49,562 nt of DNA from the NCBI GenBank assembly GCA_964440935.1, contig CAYTTY010000030.1, positions 1-49,562 of the forward strand. The letters run 5' to 3'. This document shows positions 25,847-34,503 of this stretch, one piece after another. The stretch is from WJJR01 sp964440935 (lineage in GTDB: Bacteria; Zixibacteria; MSB-5A5; WJJR01). Position 1 is the first letter of the stretch. The number at the start of each line of letters is the position of its first letter. Position numbers and translations under genes: made by a program. The notes under the pieces are model-generated. The model saw nothing but the letters and a program-made list of their open reading frames with translations. It was not told where the DNA came from and did not search any database.

Positions 25847-26487
25847 TGAGTTCACGGCGCATCATTCGATTCGAGCGACCCCGGCCCTCCGGAACCGCCG
25901 TTCATGCGCTGGTGCGTCGTCTTCGCGACGATGCTCTGGCGGTTGCTCCAACGGAGACTCAGTATGCCCTCTGCGCCCTGGCAACCTCGGATGCGGCAGT
26001 TGAGGCCGTTCGCCGGCTTAAGGGACGACAGGGAGACCGTCCGTTTTCTGCGTTTTTTCGTCATTCCGACGATTTGCGCCACTGGGGTATACGAGTGCCG
26101 GGATACGCCGTTGCACTGGCCGAGTGTTTCTGGCCGGGGCCGATAACCCTGGTATTGCCCGCCAAGGGCGCGCTGGCCCGTCGCCTGGGATCGCCGGGAA
26201 GCGCGGGCGTACGTATCTCGCCCGAGCCGATCATTGTGAGAATGCTCGACAAGCTCGATGGGCCCGTAATCGCGACCAGTGCGAATCCATCGGGAGCGAA
26301 CATGTCGACCGCGCGGGAAAACCGCTGGCTGCGATCTTTGGCGGAAGCGGGTGAGATCGTCTGGCTGCGGCCCGGGCGATATATCCGGCAGACGCCGTCG
26401 ACCGTGGTCGATTGTACGGGATCGACTCCACGCCAACTGCGGGCCGGGGCGATCTCCAGCAACGACTGGAAAAGGGTGCTGAGCTGA
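25846..26487 (+). CDS. Sua5/YciO/YrdC-family threonylcarbamoyl-AMP synthase
   Basis: The family makes threonylcarbamoyl-AMP for the t6A37 modification of ANN-decoding tRNAs. The 213-residue single-domain protein shows PTETQYALCAL (usual form PTDTVYGL), RLKGRQGDRPFS (substrate-binding Lys/Arg cluster), WPGPITLVLP, GVRISPEP and ATSANPSGAN. The GTG start overlaps the previous stop. The departures in the first motif make YciO-like function conceivable, so TsaC activity is likely rather than certain. Next to a YwlE-like gene it mirrors the Bacillus ywlC-ywlE neighbourhood. Confidence 0.85.
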   Translation: MSSRRIIRFERPRPSGTAVHALVRRLRDDALAVAPTETQYALCALATSDAAVEAVRRLKGRQGDRPFSAFFRHSDDLRHWGIRVPGYAVALAECFWPGPITLVLPAKGALARRLGSPGSAGVRISPEPIIVRMLDKLDGPVIATSANPSGANMSTARENRWLRSLAEAGEIVWLRPGRYIRQTPSTVVDCTGSTPRQLRAGAISSNDWKRVLS

Positions 26488-26577
26488 TACGGTCTCGATG
26501 CAATAAATGCCGAAATCGGCAACGAAAAATGCAATCTCTACTTCCGAAACGAAGTCTATTTCATTTGAATACAACCT

Positions 26578-27096
26578 ATGATGGCTAAATCCGATCCTCA
26601 TGAGCCGTACCGAGTGCTGTATTTATGCAGCGGGAACACCTGTCGCAGTCCGATGGCCGAGGGCGTTCTGCGAAAATTGGTCCAAGAAATGGGGGACAGC
26701 GCCCCGCCGATTGAATCGTTGTCGGCCGGTACGCTGGGATTGTCCGGGACGGAGGCGGCGTTGTATTCGATCGATGTGTGCGCCGAACATGGGATCGATA
26801 TTCGCAGTCACCGGTCACAGGCCGCCACCCGAAAGCTCCTGGAGCATGTCGATTTGATCATGGCGCTGGCCGCCGAACACCTTCACTACACACTTGATAT
26901 GGGTATCCCGGAGGACAAGGTGTACCTGGTACGCGCCTTTCCCAGCCAGGACGGTGACATGGCGGAGCTGTCGATTCCCGATCCGATTGGTGGCCCGCGT
27001 GAGGCCTATGAGCAGGTCTTTTTTCAAATCGAGGAAGCATCACGTCGCCATCTGCCGGACATTGTCAAGCGCGCGACTAGAAAGCAACAGGGTTAA
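26578..27096 (+). CDS. Low-molecular-weight phosphatase, protein-arginine-phosphatase-like
   Basis: The 172-residue cytoplasmic enzyme has the CX5R loop at Cys17-Arg23 in LCSGNTCRSPMAEG and the acid in IPDPIGG near residue 135. Thr21 in GNTCRS and DP-x-GG instead of the Tyr-containing DPYY are the features that separate YwlE-type arginine phosphatases from tyrosine phosphatases, so arginine phosphatase is the better guess. A McsB-type arginine kinase is not in this window. The start may be 26578 or the second ATG at 26581. It lies 90 bases after the Sua5-like gene. Confidence 0.8.
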   Translation: MMAKSDPHEPYRVLYLCSGNTCRSPMAEGVLRKLVQEMGDSAPPIESLSAGTLGLSGTEAALYSIDVCAEHGIDIRSHRSQAATRKLLEHVDLIMALAAEHLHYTLDMGIPEDKVYLVRAFPSQDGDMAELSIPDPIGGPREAYEQVFFQIEEASRRHLPDIVKRATRKQQG

Positions 27097-27115
27097 CGAG
27101 GACTGAGACCCCGAC

Positions 27116-28042
27116 GTGGCATCAACTTGCAGACAGAGTAAACGATTCCGCGCCGGCCGTTCCCGTTGCGGCATGTTGCTCGTCCTGCTTGTTTTGATAG
27201 GATCCGGTCCGGCTACCGCGCAAACGGTGGAACAGCCGGTGATGCTCGGCGCCGATACCACGCAGGATTCGGCTGCGATGATGCCACACGTGCGGATGCC
27301 GGCCCATTGGGTGGATTCCGGGACTGGCCCCTGGCCGTATCGTCCCCTGACCAATTACGCGTTCGGCGTGGCCGAAACCCTCTGGTACGACGTCGGTTGG
27401 CAGTCGATTGTCGCCGGGAAGGGTAAGATGTATGTTAATGAGCCGATCGACACCAACGGGCATCTGTGTTATCCAATCTATTCGACCGTGAAGTCGACTC
27501 CGTTTTTCTCGGCGTTCTTCCGTGTCGATGACAGTGCGGTCACGCTCATGGATGTGCGTCAGATGTATCCGGTGCGGTTTGAGAAGTACCTGCGGGAAGG
27601 CAAATACGAATCCGACCGCATTGCCGACTTCGATCCGGAATTTGGATTGGCGTATACGCCGAAAGATACCATCGTCATTCCGCCGTATGTGCAGGACGCG
27701 CTGTCGTTGTTGTATTACGTGCGCGCGTTGGAACTCGAACCGGGAACTGACATTCAAGTCGAGAATTACAGCGGCAAGGAGGTCTATACGCTCACGGTTC
27801 GCATACTCCGGCGTGAACGCATCAAGGTGAAAGCGGGGACATTCAGCACGCTGGTGGTTGAACCGCTGCTGCAGGCCGCCGGGTTGTTTAAGCACGAAGG
27901 CAAACTCACGGTGTGGCTGACCGATGATCGCTTGCATCTGCCGGTGTTGATGAAAAGCAAAGTGCTCGTCGGTTCGATCGTGGCCGAACTCACGGATTAT
28001 CGCCTGGGACGCATCCAACGGTTTCGAGATGAGCCCGAATAA
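27116..28042 (+). CDS. DUF3108 exported protein
   Basis: This 308-residue protein has a signal peptide (about 20-36, ending ATAQ) followed by a domain typical of DUF3108: FGVAETLWYDVGW, a central beta-rich region, and KVKAGTFSTLVVEPLLQ with LTVWLTDDRLHLPVLM. Such proteins are periplasmic beta-barrel-like or outer-membrane-associated proteins of unknown function. The start is GTG 27116. The end overlaps the next gene by 14 bases. Confidence 0.75.
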   Translation: MASTCRQSKRFRAGRSRCGMLLVLLVLIGSGPATAQTVEQPVMLGADTTQDSAAMMPHVRMPAHWVDSGTGPWPYRPLTNYAFGVAETLWYDVGWQSIVAGKGKMYVNEPIDTNGHLCYPIYSTVKSTPFFSAFFRVDDSAVTLMDVRQMYPVRFEKYLREGKYESDRIADFDPEFGLAYTPKDTIVIPPYVQDALSLLYYVRALELEPGTDIQVENYSGKEVYTLTVRILRRERIKVKAGTFSTLVVEPLLQAAGLFKHEGKLTVWLTDDRLHLPVLMKSKVLVGSIVAELTDYRLGRIQRFRDEPE

Positions 28043-28976
28043 ACCCTATGATCTGACCACGCTGAAGCGGATCGAGGCGCGGAAACGTCCGTCGCTCGTC
28101 GATAAGTCGCACTTTGCCAAACCACCGAAACGGTCGGATGCGGCGTCGGCATTTGTGCGCAACCTGCCCGACTTCCTCAAGGCATCGGATTGGCGGGTGC
28201 TGCTCGATGCCATTGCCAACGCCCGGCGCAAGGGAAAGCCCGTTTTCTGGATGCTGGGTGCGCATGTGATCAAATGCGGCCTGTCGCCGGTACTCTTAGA
28301 CCTGATGAAACATGGTCTGGTGGATCTGCTGGCCTTTAATGCCGCCGGGGCGATTCACGATCTGGAAGTGGCGCATTTGGGATACACTTCCGAGGATGTC
28401 GCAAGCGGTCTCGATAATGGCCAGTTCGGAATGGCGCGCGATACGGCGGAGTGGTTTGCCGAGGGCGTCACATGTGCTGCAACGCATGCGACGGGTCTGG
28501 GCGAAGGGATTGGCCGGGCGATTCTCAAGTCTAAAGCGCCAAACAAGCGGTTGTCGCTGTTCGCACAGGCGGTTAAAGCTGATGTCCCTGTCGTAGCCTT
28601 TCCTGCGATTGGAGCCGAAATCGTGGCTCAGCATCCCGAGTATGACGGCGCCAAAGTCGGTGCGGCCGCACACCGGGATTTTCGCATTCTCGCCGAGCAG
28701 TGCCGTGCATTGAATGCCGGCGGTGTGGTGTTGCATTTTGGCTCCGCCGTCATTCTGCCCGAAGTGTTTCTGAAGGCGCTGACCGTGGCGCGCAACCGCC
28801 ACGCGGTACGCAACCTCACGACCGCCAATTTCGATATGATCCAGCACTATCGTCCCAATATGAATGTTGTGAACCGTCCGACGCAGTCCTCGGGTCGAGG
28901 GTTGACGTTTACCGGTCATCATGAACTCATGCTTCCGCTGCTGGCCTGGTCGGTCAAGGGAGCGCTACGGCTGTAA
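28029..28976 (+). CDS. Deoxyhypusine-synthase-like protein
   Basis: The 315-residue cytoplasmic protein resembles the deoxyhypusine synthase fold in motif order rather than strong identity: GAHVIKCGLSP, FNAAGAIHDLEVAH (compare the GG-x-EED-L segment of DHS), a PVVAFPAIGAEIV segment (compare PALTDGSIG), and GRGLTFTGHHELMLPLLA near the C-terminus (where DHS has its last NAD-contact region). The catalytic Lys segment of true DHS is not seen and the GGGVPKH loop reads FGSAVILPE, so aminobutyl transfer is doubtful. It overlaps DUF3108 by 14 bases and precedes the RLAN gene by nine, so it probably belongs to the ligase cassette operon. Confidence 0.45.
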   Translation: MSPNKPYDLTTLKRIEARKRPSLVDKSHFAKPPKRSDAASAFVRNLPDFLKASDWRVLLDAIANARRKGKPVFWMLGAHVIKCGLSPVLLDLMKHGLVDLLAFNAAGAIHDLEVAHLGYTSEDVASGLDNGQFGMARDTAEWFAEGVTCAATHATGLGEGIGRAILKSKAPNKRLSLFAQAVKADVPVVAFPAIGAEIVAQHPEYDGAKVGAAAHRDFRILAEQCRALNAGGVVLHFGSAVILPEVFLKALTVARNRHAVRNLTTANFDMIQHYRPNMNVVNRPTQSSGRGLTFTGHHELMLPLLAWSVKGALRL

Positions 28977-28985
28977 TGACACTCA

Positions 28986-29597
28986 ATGGACAACCACAGA
29001 GACTCTCCGTCGACGACCTCGTTTGTCGAACTCTCCGGCAACTATGAGTATCTTACCGAGGGATACTATCGGTGCCAGGATGCGGAATTGCAGGGCTATG
29101 ATCGTGTCATTCCGCGTTGCATCGACGCGCTCGATGCGTACGTGGTCCCGGTGGCGTTGGAGAAGGCCCACCTGGCCGGCATTCCGATTCCGGAATGGTA
29201 TCTGACAAACGAGTACTTTCCGCCGCCGGCGGTTGTGTATGGTGTCAATCCGTTCACGCGCAAGTTCGCTGTCGTGTTTACGGAGGAGGAACGGGACCGC
29301 GCGGCGAAGCAACTGACGTGGAATTACAAGTACACCATCTGTTGCCAACGAATCACCAGCGAGGTTGAGATAATCGAATTTGCCATGGTTGATGGGCGCA
29401 CGGCGCGGCCGGATATGGCCGAGATGGCACGCCGCGTCCATGATGTATTCCATTTGCCGATGGGCAATATCCGTGTTTTGAAGACCGGTTCGGTCATTCA
29501 GCTATCGGCCCTCGAGTTGCTGCCCACTCGCACGCTCGGGTCACAGGAACGTCAGTGGCTGACGGCACTAACGTCCAGGATCAGCCGGCATGGGTAG
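28986..29597 (+). CDS. RimK-like ATP-grasp N-terminal (RLAN) domain protein
   Basis: The 203-residue protein matches the RLAN domain that normally forms the N-terminal part of RimK-family ligases of about 480 residues: YEYLTEGYYRCQDAELQGYDRVIP is the recognisable element near residues 20-43. Here it is a stand-alone gene that overlaps the ATP-grasp gene by eight bases. The rest (RKFAVVFTEEERDRAAKQLT, VHDVFHLPMGNIRVL) also fits the conserved domain end. RLAN is thought to help substrate choice; no activity is proven. It likely forms a complex with the next gene product. Confidence 0.75.
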   Translation: MDNHRDSPSTTSFVELSGNYEYLTEGYYRCQDAELQGYDRVIPRCIDALDAYVVPVALEKAHLAGIPIPEWYLTNEYFPPPAVVYGVNPFTRKFAVVFTEEERDRAAKQLTWNYKYTICCQRITSEVEIIEFAMVDGRTARPDMAEMARRVHDVFHLPMGNIRVLKTGSVIQLSALELLPTRTLGSQERQWLTALTSRISRHG

Positions 29598-30528
29598 GCT
29601 TGCCGTTTTTGTCGAACGCTATACCATTTCCCGGTCGTGGGAATTGGAAGCGCTGCTGCGTTTTAAATCGGCGGCCGAAGAACGCGGCCACGAATTGCAT
29701 TTTTTGTTCCGCCCGGAGCTGCGCAAGATTCCGCGCTTCGATGCCGTTTTCATTCGGGCCCTGACTGACCCGTTGAATTCATCATTCGTGGCGGTGCGCA
29801 TGGCCGAACTGCACGGATTACCGGTCATCGACGATTCGCAATCGATCATCATCTGCTGCGACAAGATCTTCATGTATCGCCGGCTGATGCAGGCACATGT
29901 GTCGATGCCGCGCACGGTGATGCTTGACGGCGATGAGATCATCCCGTCGCGAGCGGAGCAGTTGTTCGCCGAATTGGGGCCGGAGCTCGTGCTGAAGGCA
30001 CCAAGTTCAAGCTTTTCGTCGCATGTGGACAAGGTCCATAGCCCTGATGAGTTCGTCAGGGTTGGGCAGCGGTATCTCCACCGCGCCGAACGGATCGTGG
30101 TGCAGGAATTCGTTCCCAGCACGTTTGACTGGCGCGTCGGTGTCCTGGCCGGCGAGCCGTTGTATGTGTGCCGGTATGTTATTCCCGATGAGACCTTCAA
30201 GATTCAGGCGGTGATCAACGGACATGTGACCACGGCGCGCGTGGAGAGCCTGCCGCTTCACGAGGCGCCTCCCAGGGTGATTGAGACGGCGGTCGATGCC
30301 GCACGCGCCATTGGGCAGGGACTGTATGGTGTCGACCTTAAAGAGACGGTTCGCGGGGTCATCACGATCGAGGTGAACGACAACCCGACAATTAATGCCG
30401 AGGAGGAAGACCGTTACGCTCCGGACATTTACCGCCGCATCGTTTGCCATCTGCTCGAAGGCGATCAATGGGGCCGTGATGAGCCTGCACGTGGTGTCCT
30501 GCCGTTGCCGGATGTGTCATCGCCATGA
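29590..30528 (+). CDS. RimK-like ATP-grasp ligase
   Basis: The 312-residue enzyme has the ATP-grasp core of amino-acid and peptide ligases: VIDDSQSIIICCDKIFMYRR, VLKAPSSSFSSHVDKV (ATP-binding Lys region), VVQEFVPSTFDWRVGVL, and the metal-binding YGVDLKET ... IEVNDNPTIN. RimK-family ligases attach amino acids or peptides to carboxylates through an acyl phosphate. Substrate and product are unknown. Its stop overlaps the GNAT-C39 gene by four bases (ATGA), so all three genes are translationally coupled. In many bacteria RLAN and ATP-grasp are one chain; here they are split. Confidence 0.88.
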   Translation: MGRLAVFVERYTISRSWELEALLRFKSAAEERGHELHFLFRPELRKIPRFDAVFIRALTDPLNSSFVAVRMAELHGLPVIDDSQSIIICCDKIFMYRRLMQAHVSMPRTVMLDGDEIIPSRAEQLFAELGPELVLKAPSSSFSSHVDKVHSPDEFVRVGQRYLHRAERIVVQEFVPSTFDWRVGVLAGEPLYVCRYVIPDETFKIQAVINGHVTTARVESLPLHEAPPRVIETAVDAARAIGQGLYGVDLKETVRGVITIEVNDNPTINAEEEDRYAPDIYRRIVCHLLEGDQWGRDEPARGVLPLPDVSSP

Positions 30529-31619
30529 TTCGAAGCGCGACCACCAATGATATTAAGCAACTCGTCGAAATTGAAAACGATGCGTTTGAGTACGACCGGT
30601 TCAGCCGCGAGCAGTTTCAGCATTTGCTGACGCGTGCGCATGCGCTGGTGCTGGTTGACCAGGACGACGACCGTTCGACGATTGGCGGGGATGCCGTCCT
30701 GTTATTCCGCCGTGGGACATCGACCGCTCGTCTGTACTCCATTGCCGTTCGTTCGAGTCACCGCGGGCGTGGGGCCGCGCGACGTCTGCTGACTGCCTGT
30801 GAAAATGCCGCAATGGAACGGGACTGCCTGACAATCCGCCTGGAGGTGGCCGAGGACAATGCGGCGGCGCGAGCCCTCTATGAATCGGTTGGTTATCGTG
30901 AATTCGACGTCGTTCCCGATTACTACGACAACGGTTCGGCGGCAATCCGGTACGAGAAGTTCATTGTACCGCACCCCAGCCCGGAGACGGTACCGGTGCC
31001 GTTCTACGCACAGTCGCTGGATTTTACATGTGGTGCCGCCAGCCTGTTGATGGCCTTGCGCCGGTTCGATTCAACGATTGAACCGACCCGCGAGATGGAA
31101 CTCGATCTGTGGCGTGAATCCACGCTGATTTTCATGACCTCAGGAGTCGGAGGTTGTGGCCCATTTGGGCTGGCGGTTGCGGCCCTACACCGAGGGTTCC
31201 AAGCGGAAATTTACATGTCACATGATGCGGTGCCGTTCATTGAAGGTGTCCGATCGCAGGACAAGAAAGAAGTGATGACGATTACGCATCACCAATTCCG
31301 TAAGCGGACGCGTGACATGGGAGGACGGGTCGTCATTGGTGAATTCGGTCTGACCGAGGTGATCGCTATGATGGATCGCGGCTTCGTGCCGGTTGTTCTG
31401 GTCAGCGGATACCAATTGATCGGCGAGAAAGTTCCCCATTGGGTCGTCGTAACCGGCTATGATGACCGATACCTCTATCTCCATGACCCGTATGTTGACG
31501 AAGGGGCGAGTACCGCCGACAGCATCAACCTGCCCATCCGTCGCAAAGACTTCAATCGCATTCAACGGTACGGGAAGGGCCAGCAGCGAGCGATGGTAGC
31601 TATCGGCCCGCGTGGTTAA
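30525..31619 (+). CDS. GNAT acetyltransferase fused to C39-like peptidase
   Basis: The 364-residue protein has an N-terminal GNAT domain (about 1-146; acetyl-CoA loop SSHRGRGAARRLL, then EDNAAARALYESVGY) and a C-terminal papain-like C39 domain (about 155-360). The peptidase residues are in place: Cys169 in DFTCGAASL, His305 in KVPHWVVVTGY and Asp321 in HDPYVDEG. This GNAT-C39 fusion commonly accompanies RLAN-ATP-grasp ligases, in what comparative studies of ATP-grasp amidoligases proposed to be peptide-tag synthesis or modification systems. It ends the cassette; a 207-base gap with a hairpin follows. Confidence 0.88.
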   Translation: MIRSATTNDIKQLVEIENDAFEYDRFSREQFQHLLTRAHALVLVDQDDDRSTIGGDAVLLFRRGTSTARLYSIAVRSSHRGRGAARRLLTACENAAMERDCLTIRLEVAEDNAAARALYESVGYREFDVVPDYYDNGSAAIRYEKFIVPHPSPETVPVPFYAQSLDFTCGAASLLMALRRFDSTIEPTREMELDLWRESTLIFMTSGVGGCGPFGLAVAALHRGFQAEIYMSHDAVPFIEGVRSQDKKEVMTITHHQFRKRTRDMGGRVVIGEFGLTEVIAMMDRGFVPVVLVSGYQLIGEKVPHWVVVTGYDDRYLYLHDPYVDEGASTADSINLPIRRKDFNRIQRYGKGQQRAMVAIGPRG

Positions 31620-31675
31620 ATGAAGTTCCCAGGAGGTCAGATGGCCAGGGACGGCTATGCGACGCTTGACGCGTA

Positions 31676-31697
31676 CCACGGGCGTCGTTGCCCGTGG
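31676..31697. repeat. Perfect hairpin after the ligase cassette
   Basis: CCACGGGC and GCCCGTGG enclose GTCGTT. No T-run follows. It sits 57 bases after the GNAT-C39 stop, in a gap that holds no other recognisable feature before the kinase gene. Confidence 0.5.
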
Positions 31698-31826
31698 ATA
31701 GCGCCCCTGCGGGCCAGGCTGTCTGGAATCTCTTCCCTGTCGGAGTTTCGTTTCCCGCCGATAGTCTAAACAGTTGTACCCACAGGAGATCGGACCTATT
31801 TTCTCTTGGCTCCCGATGAGTAATTG

Positions 31827-34481
31827 ATGAGCTTTGGACCGTCACTGATGGATGAGCCTAAGTCGATCGGCAAATACAAGATTGTCCGTACCCTTGGCGG
31901 CGGCGGCATGGCCAAGGTCTATCTGGCCACCGACCCCAATGGCGCACGCGTAGCACTCAAAGTTCCTCACAGCCACTACGCCAACGATCCCGAGTTCCGG
32001 CGGCGGTTGCATGCGGAGAAGGACGCGCTGTGCCAGCTCAACCATCCCTGCATCGCCGTTTTCAAGGACTTTCACGATGATTGGGATCCGCCGGTTCTGG
32101 CGATGGAGTTTGTCGAGGGGCAGACCCTCGATGATTTGCTCGATGAGCATGATGGCCCACTGCCGACGCCGCGTGCGTGCCAGATTCTGATTCAAATCGC
32201 CGAGGCGCTGGCCTACTGCCATAAAGGTGGGATCATCCATCGGGACATCAAGCCGGCCAACATCCTGATTACCGGGGCCGATCATGTGAAGGTCAGCGAT
32301 TTCGGGATTGCGCGTCTCAAGGACGTGCCGTCGCTGACCCATGCCGGCACGGTCGTGGGCAGCGGTCACATCATGGCGCCCGAGCAGTGGCGCGGTGAGA
32401 AGCTGACGGCGCAGGTGGATATCTATGCGCTGGGCACCATCGCGTATCGGTTGCTGACCGGACGGTACCCGTTTGAAGGTGGCATCCCCGAACTGTCGCA
32501 TGCCCATTGCAACGAACACGCGCCGGCGCCGCGCACGCTCAATCCCGATCTGGCGCCACCGCTCTCCGATTTGATTTTGGCGTGCCTGAACAAGAATCCG
32601 AAACGCCGCCTGTCGAGCGCCGATGAGTTCATCAGCCGGATCGCCAAACTGCGTCCGCTCCTCGATGTGTATGAACGCTATCGGTTCGAAGACGAAATCG
32701 GCCGTGGATCGATGGGTGTCGTGTTCCGCGCACGTCGGCGTGGTGACGGGATGAAGGTTGCCATCAAAACGCTCGATCAGCGCCTGACCGATGATACGCT
32801 GCTGTCGCGGTTGAAATCCGAGGCCGCGATCCTGGCTCGTCTGAATCATCGATTCATCTGCAAATTGATCGAGACGCGCGAGAGTTTCCTCGTCATGGAG
32901 TACGTGGAGGGCGAGCCGCTCTCCGACATTCTGCACAAGTCGAACGGGCTGCCGGTCAATGAAGCAGTGACGTATTTCCGCGACATTCTGGAGGCGGTCG
33001 GGGCGGCACATCGGGAAAACATCATCCACCGCGACCTGAAACCATCGAACGTGATCATCACCGACGATCCGATCGCACGGCATGCGATCGTGATGGATTT
33101 TGGTATTGCCAAGTTGGTCGGTTCCTCGGGGATGACGCGGACGTCGGAAGGCATCGGTGCGATCCCATACAAGGCGCCGGAGTTGTGGCACCGTCAGACG
33201 CCGGGCCTCCGTTCCGATGTCTACGCCCTGGGGGCGATGTTCTACGAGATGCTGACGTCGCAATACGCGTTTCCGGGTGTCGAGATTGAAGACTTTCGCG
33301 AGCAGCATCTCAATCATCCACCACAGGAACTGCCACCGCAGATTCTTGCCACGAATCCGGAGTTGGGTGCATTTATCGCCAAGTGCCTGGCGAAGGAGCC
33401 GGAGGACCGCTACGCGTCGGTTGATGAGATGTACGTGGCGCTGAGCAACGTGGTCGCGACCATGCCGTTTACCGCGCCGCAACTGCCTAAGGTCGATCCG
33501 GTTGATGATGTCGATGAAGCGTCGAAGACGGTGTTCATCACGCCCAGTACCAGTCCGATCAATCGCACGACTGCTTCGTATGCCGATACGAGACCAAAAG
33601 CTAAATCAAAAGGATTGATGCTGGCCGCCGCAGCCATTCCTGTATTGGCGGTGATTTTGTGGTTCACGGTCTTCTCTGGTTCCGATCAATCGACTCCCAC
33701 GACGGAAGCAGAACCGTCGTCGTCTTCTACACTCGAACCGACGGAGGAGATGGCGGCGGGTATGTCCGGTGGTGAGTTGGCAGTGACTGATACACTCGAG
33801 TCCGCCGCGAGCACGGCAAACAACGATGCGCTTGCTGATCCGGAACTGGATATGACGACAACAGACGCAGACCTCGTCGTGCGCGCGGATGAGACGTCGT
33901 CAGAATCAATTGCGAATAGAGCGGATGAGCCCCCCGCGCCGGCTTATTCGCTAGTTGAACTGCGGCCGGTTCCCGACCGCGGTACGCGCTGCATCATCAG
34001 CGGCCACGATTACGGAACCAACCGTGATGTACGATTGAATCCGGGAACGTATCGTTTGCGCGTCGTGAATCCGGAGTATCCGATGTTTGAGAAGTCGTTT
34101 CGTCTATCGGAACGGGATACGGTGATTGACATTAATCTGGCCGATCACTTTGCCAATCGCCGTCGTGTTGAATTGCGACTGGCGCTGAGTCCGCGATCGA
34201 GTGACGTGGCGCTCGATCTGGCGCTCAATGGGGCCCCCCGGCAGTTCACATCATTTCCGGTCACGAACCTGTCGGTGCTCTCCGGCAAGTGGATGTTCGA
34301 GACGCGCCTGCGGAACCAGAGTGGCGGCGGTGACTTAGTCGTTGATTCGTGTGTTTCGTTTCCCTATGGTGGCGGGCCGCGAGTGGTGATCTCCGGCAGA
34401 CAACGTGAGATTGATTTCGGTGGCAGGGAATGGGAAGGGAAACGACTGATTCCCATTCAAGTGTATTGGTCCAGACGCTGA
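31827..34481 (+). CDS. Membrane Ser/Thr protein kinase with two kinase domains
   Basis: The protein of 884 residues contains two complete Hanks-type kinase domains in tandem. Domain 1 (about 17-279) has the GGGGMAKVY loop, Lys45, HRDIKPANI and DFGIAR. Domain 2 (about 286-544) has GRGSMGVVF, Lys314, HRDLKPSNV and DFGIAK. Both look catalytically intact. After a low-complexity linker comes one membrane segment (about 596-616), an acidic Ser/Thr-rich stretch, and an exported C-terminal part with a PEGA-like beta domain (NPGTYRLRVVNPEYPMFEKS). The ATG at 31827 is preferred over the preceding TTG (31824); ATG 31848 is also possible. An exported protein gene follows 22 bases later. Confidence 0.93.
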   Translation: MSFGPSLMDEPKSIGKYKIVRTLGGGGMAKVYLATDPNGARVALKVPHSHYANDPEFRRRLHAEKDALCQLNHPCIAVFKDFHDDWDPPVLAMEFVEGQTLDDLLDEHDGPLPTPRACQILIQIAEALAYCHKGGIIHRDIKPANILITGADHVKVSDFGIARLKDVPSLTHAGTVVGSGHIMAPEQWRGEKLTAQVDIYALGTIAYRLLTGRYPFEGGIPELSHAHCNEHAPAPRTLNPDLAPPLSDLILACLNKNPKRRLSSADEFISRIAKLRPLLDVYERYRFEDEIGRGSMGVVFRARRRGDGMKVAIKTLDQRLTDDTLLSRLKSEAAILARLNHRFICKLIETRESFLVMEYVEGEPLSDILHKSNGLPVNEAVTYFRDILEAVGAAHRENIIHRDLKPSNVIITDDPIARHAIVMDFGIAKLVGSSGMTRTSEGIGAIPYKAPELWHRQTPGLRSDVYALGAMFYEMLTSQYAFPGVEIEDFREQHLNHPPQELPPQILATNPELGAFIAKCLAKEPEDRYASVDEMYVALSNVVATMPFTAPQLPKVDPVDDVDEASKTVFITPSTSPINRTTASYADTRPKAKSKGLMLAAAAIPVLAVILWFTVFSGSDQSTPTTEAEPSSSSTLEPTEEMAAGMSGGELAVTDTLESAASTANNDALADPELDMTTTDADLVVRADETSSESIANRADEPPAPAYSLVELRPVPDRGTRCIISGHDYGTNRDVRLNPGTYRLRVVNPEYPMFEKSFRLSERDTVIDINLADHFANRRRVELRLALSPRSSDVALDLALNGAPRQFTSFPVTNLSVLSGKWMFETRLRNQSGGGDLVVDSCVSFPYGGGPRVVISGRQREIDFGGREWEGKRLIPIQVYWSRR

Positions 34482-34503
34482 CCGAATGCGGAAAGGACAA
34501 CGC

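Noticed and set aside
31842..33482. 546-codon open frame antisense to the kinase gene
   Set aside because: It lies wholly opposite conserved kinase coding sequence and has no recognisable domain; such shadows are common in GC-rich DNA. The same holds for the 424-codon frame antisense to the amidohydrolase (8487-9761).
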